Source: CAJPNN01 sp041844735 | Lineage (GTDB): Bacteria > Bacillota > Clostridia > Peptostreptococcales > Anaerovoracaceae | Reading direction: 5' to 3' | NCBI GenBank assembly: GCA_041844735.1 | Contig: JBGZBP010000017.1 | Coordinates: 1 to 36,777, forward strand | DNA: 36,777 nt | Shown here: positions 16,418-24,698 of the stretch, one piece after another | Position numbering within the stretch: the first letter of the stretch is position 1 | Layout: every line of letters starts with the position of its first letter | Translations under genes and position numbers: made by a program | Notes under the pieces: model-generated | What the model was told of the DNA's origin: nothing | Database searches by the model: none | The model's input: the letters and a program-made list of their open reading frames with translations, nothing else

Positions 16418-17776
16418 TTATAGCGGACTCGTTCCCGTTTTGGTTGCTGTCACCGCCGCATTTACCAAAACACTAACCCGTTCATTATCTGGTGATAGCT
16501 GTATTTTCTCGACCTCGGTAGCAACAACCTGCGTTGTTACAGCCGCACTTATGTTCTCAACCGCAATTATTTCAACTACAGGGAAAACCGGCTCAAACCT
16601 CAAAACTGTATCCTTTGCCAGATAAAACGGCGCTGTATCATTTATGGCGTAAAGAATTTGCCCGGCAAACTTTATATCTATGTAGTCCTTTACACCGCTA
16701 AACCCACCACTTATAATTGTTAGTGTTTTCCCCGAAACGCTTACATCAGTTACAGAAAAACTTTTCCCCTGACTATCTCGCAATGTTATACTATTTTTCA
16801 CTTCTTCTAAATTTTCGTTGCCTATTAAATGCGAAAATGTCACCCTTATAACATTGAAAAGTTCGTTTATGGCGTTTTGAGCAGTAAATTCAATCACTTT
16901 TGCCGCCACTACTCGCGCATTAATAGCAATAGTGACTCTTTCGGTAGGTATAATTTGTTTGTGCGTAACCTTTACGACATCTATTTTTGCTTCTACAACA
17001 GCATCAATCGCTTGACGTTCTACCGCCATCCCCGACCAATATCTACGCGTAAGATGATAAGTAGTGCCGCCGTTATGCGTACGCACAAAACCCACTCTGT
17101 AATCATTTGTAAGCATTAAAGAAACGCTTTTTGTATTTTCAGATTGTTCCAGCAGATATTCGCTTGACAGCTCGCCATTTATCAGTTGCTTATAATAAAC
17201 TTTGTTATCCGTTTTAACATAGGCTATTATCATTCCAAGTTCAACGCCAACCGCCGCGTTTTTCCAAGCTCTAACCACCGCCACGCTCTTTGCGCCCTCT
17301 GCCACTATCTCCAGTTCCGTCAACAGCGCACCCCAGCGTTTCATTTTTATGTAACCAGCAAGATCCACCCAGAACAAAAACGGCTCGCCCACCGTTGCGA
17401 CACGCCAAAGCCTCCTGCGATGAATAAAATCTGCATCAAAGCAAATTGCAACGCTTGTTCCCGGTTCAAGCGTCTCGCTTTCAATCCAACCCCGGCGCTC
17501 TAAGTCTGGAAATGCGCGAAAAGCCGTTTTTACAACGCCGTTTTCAATATGGATTTCGTATAGCTTTGTCGGTCTGCCGTATGGTTTTTCTCTTTTCCCC
17601 GCGACTGCTATGTCCCCAACACCTTCAAGCGTTCTGATTTCCTCTACTGTCCAATAGCTGCTATCCTGTATTGGCATTTTGGGTCTTGTTATTTCCAAAA
17701 ACACGGAGGGCGCATTATCCAATGTCTGAATTTTCTTGTGAATTTTTGCCTCTATTTCTTTTGGCAGTTTTCGCAT
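16418..17776 (-). CDS. Phage tail-associated protein, unknown function
   Basis: This 452-residue protein starts at an ATG behind GGAGGG. The first 230 residues are rich in beta strands (IHIENGVVKTAFRAFPD, FLFWVDLAGYIKMKRWG) and read like a virion protein. The second half has repeated short units of the form ERVTIAINARVVAAKVIEF and VSVLVNAAVTATK, suggesting stacked beta domains. I do not recognise a named family. Its position between the tape measure and the fibre gene suggests a place in the tail tip or as a side fibre. Confidence 0.55.
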   Translation of the reverse strand: MRKLPKEIEAKIHKKIQTLDNAPSVFLEITRPKMPIQDSSYWTVEEIRTLEGVGDIAVAGKREKPYGRPTKLYEIHIENGVVKTAFRAFPDLERRGWIESETLEPGTSVAICFDADFIHRRRLWRVATVGEPFLFWVDLAGYIKMKRWGALLTELEIVAEGAKSVAVVRAWKNAAVGVELGMIIAYVKTDNKVYYKQLINGELSSEYLLEQSENTKSVSLMLTNDYRVGFVRTHNGGTTYHLTRRYWSGMAVERQAIDAVVEAKIDVVKVTHKQIIPTERVTIAINARVVAAKVIEFTAQNAINELFNVIRVTFSHLIGNENLEEVKNSITLRDSQGKSFSVTDVSVSGKTLTIISGGFSGVKDYIDIKFAGQILYAINDTAPFYLAKDTVLRFEPVFPVVEIIAVENISAAVTTQVVATEVEKIQLSPDNERVSVLVNAAVTATKTGTSPL

Positions 17777-17790
17777 TCGCCCTCCTTTCC

Positions 17791-18135
17791 TTACTGCTCA
17801 ACGCCCTTTAATTTGGCTATTACTCTGCCATCTCTATATCTGCCGTTAAAACGTTCAAACACAGGCGTTTCGGTCATTATAAATTCTATTGTCCTTTCCA
17901 AATCCTGTATTAAAAGCTTTGCTCCATTGATATAAGCGGAGGCGATGATGCCTACCTCGGCAATGCCAATAAGCGTTTCAAAGCTGATACTTTTCGGGGT
18001 GCTTCCCACTTTTTGAACATTAATGCTCCCATCTAACAGCCTTTTGATTATCACGCCGCCCTCAGTTAGATTATACGGATTTAAGCCTTTTATCTTGGTA
18101 CTTAACACTTCGCCTGATTCAGTCTTCAAAATCAA
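17791..18135 (-). CDS. Small tail-tip protein, unknown function
   Basis: This 114-residue protein probably starts at a TTG that overlaps the tape-measure stop (TTGA), with GAGGTGAG just upstream, so it should be translationally coupled. The sequence (ILKTESGEVLSTKIKGLNPYNLTEGG, then ERFNGRYRDGRVIAKLKG) has no motif I can name. Its position directly downstream of the tape measure is where a distal tail or tail-completion protein is normally encoded. Confidence 0.5.
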   Translation of the reverse strand: MILKTESGEVLSTKIKGLNPYNLTEGGVIIKRLLDGSINVQKVGSTPKSISFETLIGIAEVGIIASAYINGAKLLIQDLERTIEFIMTETPVFERFNGRYRDGRVIAKLKGVEQ

Positions 18136-20525
18136 AGTCTCACCTCTTTTCTTAACCGATTCAGAACTTGATCAACAACTGCAACAGTTTCGCCTCGGCT
18201 GTTCACGCCCTCGGCTCTAATTGTGCCGAAAATTTCAAGCTTATTTTGCTGGCTAATATTAAAATTATGACCCGCCCCAGACAATGCCGGGGCACTAAGC
18301 ATTGACCCTAATGCGCTATCTAACGCTGGCTGCATAGAATATACACCATCAAGAAAGCCCGAAATCATATTTGAACCCCATTTGACAATATTTCTGCCCT
18401 CGCCTTTCTTTGCCGGAGAATTGAATCCCAAAAATCCACCGATAGCGCCTATAACACCACTTACACTATCTGTTACAGCCCCTATCATAGAGCCTATGCC
18501 ATCTGCAAACCCGCCTATCATATTGGCGCCCCAGCTTACAGCGCTGCTTGCAAGATTTCCGAACCACCCAGCGATGCTGTCCCACAAACTTGCAAACGCT
18601 CCCGAAAGAAAATTCCAAGCACCCGAAACAGCGCTTTTTATGGTTTCCCACATGCCCGAAAAAAGCCTTACTGCACTATCTGCGCCGCGCGAAAACACCG
18701 CCGAAACGGTTTCCCAAAGCGCAGTCACAATCCCTGTCACGGTATCCCACAAGCTCTGAAATAGGCTAAGCAAAAGCTCTACAAATCCACTCACAACACC
18801 GCAGACAAGATCAACTGTCACTTTGAATATTGCTGCCACGGCTCCCCAAAGTCCGGTTACAATCTTTACAATGTCATTCCATAGCCCTTGGAAAAAACCG
18901 AGAATTGCCTCAACAAACGCCCAAACGAGCTTTAGTATAAAATCAATCGCTACACTAAACGCCGTCTTGACCGCTTCCCAAACAGCAACGACAGCATTTC
19001 TAAAGCCATCGCAATGATTCCAAAGCAACATTATAATAGTGATTAATGCGCCAACAGCAATTATTATTATGTTTATAGGTGAAAATATAGCGCCGAATGC
19101 AACACCGAGCCCGCCGAGTGCCGCGCCGAGCGTACCCGCTAAGCTTATTACCGCACCTATAGTTGTTACCAGTTTCCCGATAATCATTACTACAGGCGCA
19201 ACCGCCGCAACCAATCCGGCAATTACCGCGATCGTTTGGAGCACAGCAGGATCGAGATTTCCCAACCAGCTTATTATCCCGCTAATAACATCAACAAATT
19301 TTTCCATGGCAGGCAGCAATGATTGTGCAAGACTCGCGCCCATTTTCATCATGTTTGCGCTGAATTTAGCCTTCATAGTATCTAACCCGTCATTAAAGGC
19401 ATTCGCTCCGTTCAAAGCATCCTGCCCTAATATCAATCCGCTGGCTTCAGCTTCTTCTCCCAATGCCTTTAACTGCTGTGCGCCCTCGCCAATAATCGGA
19501 TTAAGTTCTCGCGCAGACTTTCCAAATATTTGCATCGCTAAAGCATCGCGCTCTGTCTCGTTCTCGATATTCCCCAATGCTTCAAGCACCTCGTAGAAAA
19601 CTTCCTGAGAATCCCTGAGTTCACCGCTCGCACTATGTGTAGCTATGCCTAACTTTTCATAGGCTATATGCGCTTGACTATCTGCGGCTTTTTCTTCAAG
19701 CTCTACCAATTGTTTTGTCGTTTTCTCAACTTCGCCTTGTATCTGTTTATATGTCTTCTCTGAAATTTCACCCTTTTCAAAAGCTTCTGCCGCTTGATAT
19801 TGCTTTTCTTTTAAGGCTTCAAGCTCCCCTGATAAGATTTCGATTTTATCGGCATAATCTGTTTGCTTGTTTCTTGCCGCATCCATCGTTTTTATCATCT
19901 TGGTTTGAGCGCCGGCTATCGTATCAAAACTTACATCTACAAGATCTTGCGCGTATAAGAATTTTTGTATATCTTCTACCGCAATTCCATAAGTCTTTGA
20001 CATCGTTTTAATGTCATCCGCTTTTTTCCCCGCCTCAACCGCTACGCCGATTAATCCACCAGCCACCGCTGCACCAGCAGCAGAGACAGGCAGCATTGAC
20101 TTTCCGGAGTTTGTTATTTTTTCGCCGGCTTTTTGCATGTCGCCGCCGAACTGCTTGAATTTCTCCGACACTGTCACTTGCTGTTTTTCAAACGCTTTCA
20201 GCTGCTCCTGCGCCTTAATAACTTCTCTCTGTATCTCTCTATATGTTTCTGCGCCAATCTCGCCCTTAACAAGCGCATCTTTCGCCTGTTCCTGCGCAGT
20301 TTTTAAGACTTCCAGCTTCTCTTTGGTATCACTAATCGCTTTTGTCAAAAGCTCTTGCTTTTGAGCGGCCAGCTCTGCGTTTTTCGGGTCAAGTTTTAAC
20401 AGTTTATCGACTTCTTTTAACTCTTTTGTTGCATCCTTGACACTTGCGTTTATGTCTTTCAACGCACTTTCCAGAGGCTGAACATCAGCGCCTATTTCTA
20501 TTACAAAACCTTTCTTTTTAGCCAC
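18132..20525 (-). CDS. Tail tape measure protein
   Basis: This protein of about 797 residues sets tail length and helps DNA entry. The N-terminal third is helical and rich in K, E and Q with coiled-coil repeats (IQREVIKAQEQLKAFEKQQ and a related copy later). A hydrophobic block (about 440-515) contains AVAPVVMIIGKLVTTIGAV and IIIIAVGALITIIMLLW. The last part has repeated tryptophan segments (LWDTVTGIVTALWETVSAV). The frame is open to a TTG at 20564, but a GTG at 20525 behind GGGGGG gives the common start VAKKKGFVIEIGADVQPLE. Spacers 6 and 15 target it. Confidence 0.92.
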   Translation of the reverse strand: MAKKKGFVIEIGADVQPLESALKDINASVKDATKELKEVDKLLKLDPKNAELAAQKQELLTKAISDTKEKLEVLKTAQEQAKDALVKGEIGAETYREIQREVIKAQEQLKAFEKQQVTVSEKFKQFGGDMQKAGEKITNSGKSMLPVSAAGAAVAGGLIGVAVEAGKKADDIKTMSKTYGIAVEDIQKFLYAQDLVDVSFDTIAGAQTKMIKTMDAARNKQTDYADKIEILSGELEALKEKQYQAAEAFEKGEISEKTYKQIQGEVEKTTKQLVELEEKAADSQAHIAYEKLGIATHSASGELRDSQEVFYEVLEALGNIENETERDALAMQIFGKSARELNPIIGEGAQQLKALGEEAEASGLILGQDALNGANAFNDGLDTMKAKFSANMMKMGASLAQSLLPAMEKFVDVISGIISWLGNLDPAVLQTIAVIAGLVAAVAPVVMIIGKLVTTIGAVISLAGTLGAALGGLGVAFGAIFSPINIIIIAVGALITIIMLLWNHCDGFRNAVVAVWEAVKTAFSVAIDFILKLVWAFVEAILGFFQGLWNDIVKIVTGLWGAVAAIFKVTVDLVCGVVSGFVELLLSLFQSLWDTVTGIVTALWETVSAVFSRGADSAVRLFSGMWETIKSAVSGAWNFLSGAFASLWDSIAGWFGNLASSAVSWGANMIGGFADGIGSMIGAVTDSVSGVIGAIGGFLGFNSPAKKGEGRNIVKWGSNMISGFLDGVYSMQPALDSALGSMLSAPALSGAGHNFNISQQNKLEIFGTIRAEGVNSRGETVAVVDQVLNRLRKEVRL
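18224..18258 (-). other. Protospacer of spacer 15 (35/35)
   Basis: This stretch is identical to the unusual 35-base spacer 15 (935-969). The PAM-side flank on the protospacer strand is TAA. It lies at the 3' end of the tape-measure gene. Confidence 0.97.
18828..18860 (+). other. Protospacer of spacer 6 (33/33)
   Basis: This stretch is identical to the crRNA sequence of spacer 6 (386-418), with GAA on the PAM side. It lies in the tape-measure gene. Confidence 0.97.
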
Positions 20526-20640
20526 ATGCCCCCCTTTTTTGAACTCCCCATTATCTAAAGCCAATGGGCTTCCCGCTTCGCAACCTACTGTCTCCTCAAG
20601 GCGTTAATTCGAGCGGTCCCCGCCCTATCCGCTCAAAATA

Positions 20641-20858
20641 CTAAAAACTGTCAAAATCAACTTGCTCAGCCGACATTTCTCTATCGTTTTGCTCACGCTC
20701 AAAAAAATAGAAAGCGTAATCGATAAACTCTCCAAAAGTCATCAAATCAAGTTCGTTAAGGGTCAGCCCCGTTTTCTTTGCGGTATAAACCACAAATTCA
20801 GGGCTGAACACCTCGTCCGGGAAACCTTCCTCATCTTCGTCACTTAATGTTTTTTTTT
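20641..20858 (-). CDS. Frameshift extension of the tail assembly chaperone (GT-type)
   Basis: No ATG-led gene fills this space, but the -1 frame is open from the A9 run at the end of the upstream gene to a TAG at 20641-20643. It encodes about 70 residues (TLSDEDEEGFPDEVFSPEF, then a TAKKTGLTLNEL segment and MTFGEFIDYAFYFFE). The sequence fits the T part of gpG/gpGT-type tail chaperones and lies directly upstream of the tape measure, as expected. It should be made only as a fusion with the 128-residue G-type protein. Confidence 0.85.
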
Positions 20859-21230
20859 GCTGGAAAAAGAAGCCGAAAGAAGCTCCATTACCGCCTCTAA
20901 AACTTCCGACAGCGGGAAATCCTCAAAAGAATCAAGCCAATCCTCAAGGCTCGGAATGCTGTGGTCTGCTGTATAAGCAAAAATCCAAATTAGATTGTAG
21001 AGTACTTCCATATCCAAATGCTCAAGCAATTCCAAAGTTTCTGTTTCTGCATCAAGATTTTCTCGTTTAGCCTTTTCTTTTACTCTTTGAATGGTGTTCG
21101 CAAGAAGCGCTATCTCTTTGAGCGCATTTTGCCCAAATTGTTTTTTGTACTTAATCATAAAAGCGGCGGTCGATTCGAAATCAACCGCCTTGTTGTCTAT
21201 CATTACTGTTTTTTTCATGGTCTTACTCAC
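20844..21230 (-). CDS. Tail assembly chaperone, G-type short product
   Basis: This 128-residue acidic helical protein lies between the major tail protein and the tape measure, the fixed position of the tail assembly chaperone. It ends S-S-K-K-K-H at a run of nine A (complement of 20850-20858) just before the stop codon, an obvious slippery site for a -1 frameshift. The start is GTG at 21230, which overlaps the major tail protein stop region, or the ATG four codons later. Chaperones of this type coat the tape measure during tail assembly. Confidence 0.85.
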   Translation of the reverse strand: MSKTMKKTVMIDNKAVDFESTAAFMIKYKKQFGQNALKEIALLANTIQRVKEKAKRENLDAETETLELLEHLDMEVLYNLIWIFAYTADHSIPSLEDWLDSFEDFPLSEVLEAVMELLSASFSSKKKH

Positions 21231-22044
21231 TCACCGTAACAGCAATCTTTACAGCATTACCCACCGCAAGGTAAATCATAAGTTCATGTGCGCCTATATC
21301 AAGACCACCGAGATATGTTTTGCCGATTGTAAGAGCCACGCCCGATACAGTCAAATATACTCCGCCGATATTCACTCCATCCATTGTGGCATTTACTATC
21401 GAATTACTTGATGGCGTAATGCCACTAATCACCAAGTCTTCGGAGCTCGCCTTTGAATAGATTACCTCATCGTTGGAAATACTGTTAATGACGCTGTTCT
21501 TAAGCACAACAGCTGTAAAAAAACTGTCATATGCAGGCGAACCTTGCAACACCTTGCTTTTTACATCTTTCGTATCCAAAGCAGGTCGAACCGATAATTT
21601 CAATTTCTCGGTTTGCGGTTCGATTGACTTTCCTTTCGTCTTTCCGGCAACATCTGGTCTGCTCGCGCTACAGTTATACAGCACATGCCTCGTTTTCTTT
21701 TTGTCGCCCGAAAACTCAAATAGTAATGCAAAGTTCGATTGCGCCGCTTCTGCGTTTTCAACTTGAACCCCATTTGTGTCAATGGTCTCGCCATAAATTT
21801 CCTGTCTAAACACATCAGGTATCAGTGCCATTTCAAGATCACCCTCGTAACCGTTGTTTACATTCTCCTCAAAGTAAACGCCATCGTCCGCTTCAAAAGT
21901 GGACTTCTCCCCAGCCGCCGGAAGTGATATTGATACAGCCCCGGGTATAGGTTTTGGCACAGCATATGAAATAGCGCCCGCGCGTTCCGTTATCTTCGCA
22001 TAATAAACATTTTTAAGTCCATATTTTATTTTGTTGATTTCCAT
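21223..22044 (-). CDS. Major tail protein
   Basis: This protein of about 273 residues is the probable tail-tube subunit. The ATG at 22044 follows GGAGG at 7 bases, and the longer open frame upstream lacks support. Typical features are KIKYGLKNVYYAKI at the N-terminus, acidic loops, and the segment PDVFRQEIYGETID followed by FALLFEFSGDKKKTRHVLYNC, as in Bacillota siphophage tail proteins. The last 85 residues (SGITPSSNSIVNATMDG, then GGVYLTVSGVALTIG) form an Ig-like appended domain probably displayed on the tail surface. Confidence 0.88.
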   Translation of the reverse strand: MEINKIKYGLKNVYYAKITERAGAISYAVPKPIPGAVSISLPAAGEKSTFEADDGVYFEENVNNGYEGDLEMALIPDVFRQEIYGETIDTNGVQVENAEAAQSNFALLFEFSGDKKKTRHVLYNCSASRPDVAGKTKGKSIEPQTEKLKLSVRPALDTKDVKSKVLQGSPAYDSFFTAVVLKNSVINSISNDEVIYSKASSEDLVISGITPSSNSIVNATMDGVNIGGVYLTVSGVALTIGKTYLGGLDIGAHELMIYLAVGNAVKIAVTVSE

Positions 22045-22045
22045 T

Positions 22046-22408
22046 TTATCCTCCAAATTCGTACCGAACAAGGTACATTTTTTCTGTGTCGAGATATCCC
22101 TCTGTAGTAGTGTAAACAGCACCAAGAGCATCTAAGATAGCCTCTATCCGAGTTTCACGCTCTATGTCTTTTTGTTCCGTGTAAAGCTCTACAATCCAGC
22201 TATTAAGCTTCACAAAATTTTTGTCATCTGCACCTACTGAGTCCGCGCCGTCCCTCAAAAATACCAAGTACGGTAGCGACGGTGACTTTGTGAAATGATG
22301 ATAAGCTACGGGTAGACCAGTAAGTATTAATGCGTCAAACAAATCACCATAAGTTATCAAGTATCTTTTCAACCTCCTTTTCAAACTCGGCGTGAACATT
22401 TTCCTCAA
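22046..22408 (-). CDS. Tail terminator / tail completion protein, probable
   Basis: This frame of up to 120 residues overlaps the upstream gene. The true start is probably internal: a TTG at 22360 (LITYGDLFDALI) follows AAAGGAGG at a long distance. The body (LPVAYHHFTKSPSLPYLVFL, then NSWIVELYTEQKDIERETR and a short C-terminal strand) fits small neck or tail-terminator proteins that follow gp10-like genes. Function rests on gene order. Spacer 13 targets 22185-22217 within it. Confidence 0.65.
   Translation of the reverse strand: MRKMFTPSLKRRLKRYLITYGDLFDALILTGLPVAYHHFTKSPSLPYLVFLRDGADSVGADDKNFVKLNSWIVELYTEQKDIERETRIEAILDALGAVYTTTEGYLDTEKMYLVRYEFGG
22185..22217 (-). other. Protospacer of spacer 13 (33/33)
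   Basis: This stretch is identical to spacer 13 (813-845), with AAA on the PAM side of the protospacer strand. It lies in the tail-terminator gene. Confidence 0.97.
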
Positions 22409-22724
22409 TGCTAATAAAATGCGGTCGAGCTTTTGCCCTGCCGCCTTGTCTTAGCTGATGCCCCTTTTCAAGTAGATGTGTCAATCTGTAATGCTTCGGA
22501 TTGTAAATCTCCGAGGTCCTCAGTCCGCGTTCTCCTGTACCAACAGAAACTTTCCAACCCTTGGCATACCTACCACTCCTTTTAGGCGCATCGCGTTTTA
22601 ACTGTGTGACATATTTTTTCGCAATAGGCTCGGTTGCTGCATTAATTTTTTTTACTGCTTCGGTTGTCAACTCTTTCATTGCCTTTACAATTGCTTCGCC
22701 CAGCGCTTCGACTTTTATCTTCAT
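22344..22724 (-). CDS. HK97 gp10-family tail-head joining protein
   Basis: This 126-residue protein has the recognisable PF04883 pattern: an N-terminal amphipathic helix, APKRSGRYAKGW, YRLTHLLEKGH, then a GRAKARPHF segment and a C-terminal helix. The family joins head and tail or completes the tail. The ATG overlaps the stop of the upstream gene by one codon and has GGAG at a long spacing. Spacer 20 targets 22431-22463. Confidence 0.93.
   Translation of the reverse strand: MKIKVEALGEAIVKAMKELTTEAVKKINAATEPIAKKYVTQLKRDAPKRSGRYAKGWKVSVGTGERGLRTSEIYNPKHYRLTHLLEKGHQLRQGGRAKARPHFISIEENVHAEFEKEVEKILDNLW
22431..22463 (-). other. Protospacer of spacer 20 (33/33)
   Basis: This stretch is identical to spacer 20 (1242-1274). 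The PAM-side flank is AAAAG, so AA is offset by one base from the other targets. It lies in the gp10-like gene. Confidence 0.96.
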
Positions 22725-23035
22725 GGTCTGTGTCCGCTCCTTACAAGTGTTAGCTCTATGCGATCGGGCGTTTTTTCGTAGACGCGTTCTATTCGATAAA
22801 AAGGAGCGTCCGCACCGAATTTGTCAACTTGCGCATATTCTTCGCCGTTGTACTCACACAGCCACATTTCAAACATTTGGGTTGGTTCTAATCCAGCCTG
22901 TTTCGCGCTGTAATATTCGCTCATTCTAACGCTTTTAGACTGCCCCATAAAAACACCAACTGCCTTCTTGTGCTCTCTTTCTATACCCTGATTTACAGTT
23001 CTTTCCGCACAAAACAATTTAATCTGATTAAGCAT
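22721..23035 (-). CDS. Head closure / head-tail adaptor-like protein
   Basis: This protein of about 104 residues starts at the ATG at 23035, with GGAGG nine bases upstream. That start overlaps the connector gene by 8 bases. The product (SEYYSAKQAGLEPTQMFEMW, then YNGEEYAQVDKFG and YRIERVYEKTPDRIELTLVR) has the beta-rich layout and length of SPP1 gp16-like stopper proteins, and it lies between gp6-like and gp10-like genes as those do. Spacer 23 matches 22985-23017 with four mismatches. Confidence 0.8.
   Translation of the reverse strand: MLNQIKLFCAERTVNQGIEREHKKAVGVFMGQSKSVRMSEYYSAKQAGLEPTQMFEMWLCEYNGEEYAQVDKFGADAPFYRIERVYEKTPDRIELTLVRSGHRP
22985..23017 (-). other. Imperfect protospacer of spacer 23 (29/33)
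   Basis: This stretch matches the leader-proximal spacer 23 (1425-1457) except at four positions. Counted from the PAM side these are positions 7, 23, 29 and 33. The PAM-side flank is AAA. Confidence 0.9.
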
Positions 23036-23291
23036 TTCGGTATTCCTCCAAAAGTGCCATAGCCATCGCCATAACCTCAAAATTCTTTAGATACCGATCG
23101 CCCTCGCTTGAATAATCCATGCGCCCCTTAACATAAAGCGTTGTTGCCACAAGCACAAGCGGATCGCTCGGCTCTGCTTTTGTTACCCCTATGCGTTTTA
23201 GTTCCAAGCTGGCGGCGCTTATCAGATTTTCAATCTCATTATCGAGATGATCCGATGTAATACGCAGCGATTTTTTCACTTTTTCGAGCAT
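23028..23291 (-). CDS. Head-tail connector protein (gp6-like)
   Basis: This 87-residue helical protein (LRITSDHLDNEIENLISAA, then LVLVATTLYVKGRMD) matches the gp6/QLRG DNA-packaging connector family that binds under the portal. It starts at an ATG behind AAGGAG and overlaps the start of the head-closure gene. The position next to the capsid region is standard. Confidence 0.9.
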   Translation of the reverse strand: MLEKVKKSLRITSDHLDNEIENLISAASLELKRIGVTKAEPSDPLVLVATTLYVKGRMDYSSEGDRYLKNFEVMAMAMALLEEYRNA

Positions 23292-23311
23292 GCCATCTCC
23301 TTTGTAAAAAT

Positions 23312-23337
23312 ATGGTGGGGCTTTTACACCCCACCAT
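23312..23337 (-). terminator. Strong hairpin, possible partial terminator
   Basis: ATGGTGGGG (23312-23320) and CCCCACCAT (23329-23337) form a perfect 9-base-pair stem with an 8-base loop. On the minus strand it is followed by ATTTTT. It lies between the 78-residue gene and the connector gene, so it may partly terminate transcription and keep capsid expression above that of the tail genes. Confidence 0.6.
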
Positions 23338-23341
23338 ACTA

Positions 23342-23578
23342 TTATTTCTTGCGTGTTTGCCTGGTCTCCGCTTTCTTTGTCACCACACTTTCAGCTTCAA
23401 GCTCCTCACGCTCCTTAAGCTTGCGATTTGGATTGCCGCCGTTCACATATTCGGCAAGATTGCTTTCAACAATTTTTTTGGCACGCTCAGCGTTTTCCAC
23501 TTCGACTAACTCACCGGGATAAAACATATCTTCGGGATGATATTTATCAAAAAATGGATTTTTAACCAACAGAATCAT
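23342..23578 (-). CDS. Small protein after the major capsid gene
   Basis: This 78-residue protein starts one base after the capsid stop. It contains FFDKYHPEDMFYPGELVEVE and a charged C-terminal tail rich in K, E and R. Proteins at this site are often head decoration or accessory packaging factors. The motif PGELVEVENAERAKKIVESN suggests a small beta fold with a helix. I cannot assign a family with certainty. Confidence 0.6.
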   Translation of the reverse strand: MILLVKNPFFDKYHPEDMFYPGELVEVENAERAKKIVESNLAEYVNGGNPNRKLKEREELEAESVVTKKAETRQTRKK

Positions 23579-23579
23579 A

Positions 23580-24698
23580 CTACGCTCCCGTGCCTACAGT
23601 TATAAGCGCCCCCGCTTTGTCGTTTGTCATTGTGCCGCCAGCGATAGCTATTCCTGTAAGAATCTGGTTGAATTCTTCGTCCTCCATTTTCTTAACTCGG
23701 ATATCTTCAACGATGTTGTACAAAAACTGGGATGGGTCAAGAATTAGAATTTCACCATCTGCAAGGGCATCTTCCTGCTTAACTGGTTTCCCGAGCAATG
23801 TTGCCGCTATGTTTTCCTGTAAGTTAGGAACAAACGCAAGCTGTCCCTCCTTGCCCTCAATCGCCGCAATGTTCTGGTAAATGCCCGAATTATTAGCATA
23901 AACCCTTACGCTGCCTGTACCCTTTAGTGCCGCAAGACCTTTAAGCACATCGCCCAAAGCAAGCTTGCCTGATACGGCTGCATTGAATTTATTCGCACTG
24001 TTTAGATCTGTCTTAATCTGCGTAATTATATCAGCTGCCATCGCAACACCAAGGCGATCCGAAAGTTCCTTTATAAGGTAAGATTCAAACGCCGGTATCG
24101 CCATTTTGCCAAGACGGTAAGAAAATTTTATCTTCTTTTTGAACTCTTTGCCCGCAAGCGTTACATTTACAAAAGTGTTCTGCTCATCTTCCGCAGCTGC
24201 ACCCTCCGAAACGGCGTTTGCATCTCCTGCCGCTATCGCTGTATGCTTAACAATGCTAATAACTGCGCCACTTCTTAAAATATTTACATCTTTGAGAATG
24301 GGGTGCTGTTCTTCCATGGTAGAGTAGATTTTGTTAAGCAGTTCTTTAGGAATAACTGCCCCAGTATTTTCGGTGGTATGTAGATATGCTCTTTCTTCTG
24401 CCGCCGTTAGCTTTTCACCGAGCAAGGTTTTTATAAAAGCTCTCCTGTATTCCGCGCCATCTGCTTCAACTACGGAGGGCTCTGCCTTTGGCTCCGAAAA
24501 TGTCTTGACAGTTAAACCGCCGCCTGCCGCTATATTTGCAAGCAGCGACTTCCTTGTTTCTTCTTCCGCCAGAATTTTCGTTCTTTCCGCAATGAGTTCA
24601 TCGGTTTCTTTTTTTAGCGCTTCAAGATCCGCGCCGTCCACCTCGACTTCTACAGTGATTTCCGCAAGCCTTTTTTCAATTTCTTTCAGTCTTTTCAT
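23580..24698 (-). CDS. HK97-family major capsid protein
   Basis: This 372-residue capsid subunit has an N-terminal coiled-coil delta (scaffold) region of about 95 residues (KRLKEIEKRLAEI, then ELIAERTKILAEEE) that the adjacent protease would remove. The HK97 core follows, with VIPKELLNKIYSTMEEQHPI, IKFSYRLGKMAIPAFESYL and ILDPSQFLYNIVEDIRV. It starts at an ATG behind AGGAG and overlaps the protease 3' end. Spacer 22 targets 24479-24511, in the delta region. Confidence 0.94.
   Translation of the reverse strand: MKRLKEIEKRLAEITVEVEVDGADLEALKKETDELIAERTKILAEEETRKSLLANIAAGGGLTVKTFSEPKAEPSVVEADGAEYRRAFIKTLLGEKLTAAEERAYLHTTENTGAVIPKELLNKIYSTMEEQHPILKDVNILRSGAVISIVKHTAIAAGDANAVSEGAAAEDEQNTFVNVTLAGKEFKKKIKFSYRLGKMAIPAFESYLIKELSDRLGVAMAADIITQIKTDLNSANKFNAAVSGKLALGDVLKGLAALKGTGSVRVYANNSGIYQNIAAIEGKEGQLAFVPNLQENIAATLLGKPVKQEDALADGEILILDPSQFLYNIVEDIRVKKMEDEEFNQILTGIAIAGGTMTNDKAGALITVGTGA
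24479..24511 (-). other. Protospacer of spacer 22 (33/33)
   Basis: This stretch is identical to spacer 22 (1364-1396), with TAA on the PAM side. It lies in the capsid gene. Confidence 0.97.

Noticed and set aside
19039..19596. 185-codon plus-strand frame opposite the tape-measure gene
   Set aside because: It is antisense to an Ala/Gly-rich gene, which commonly gives long open reverse frames. No start signal is present.
22061..22076. GTACCGAACAAGGTAC, partly like the shared phage operator
   Set aside because: Only the right half fits. It lies inside coding sequence with no promoter hexamers, so chance is the simpler reading.
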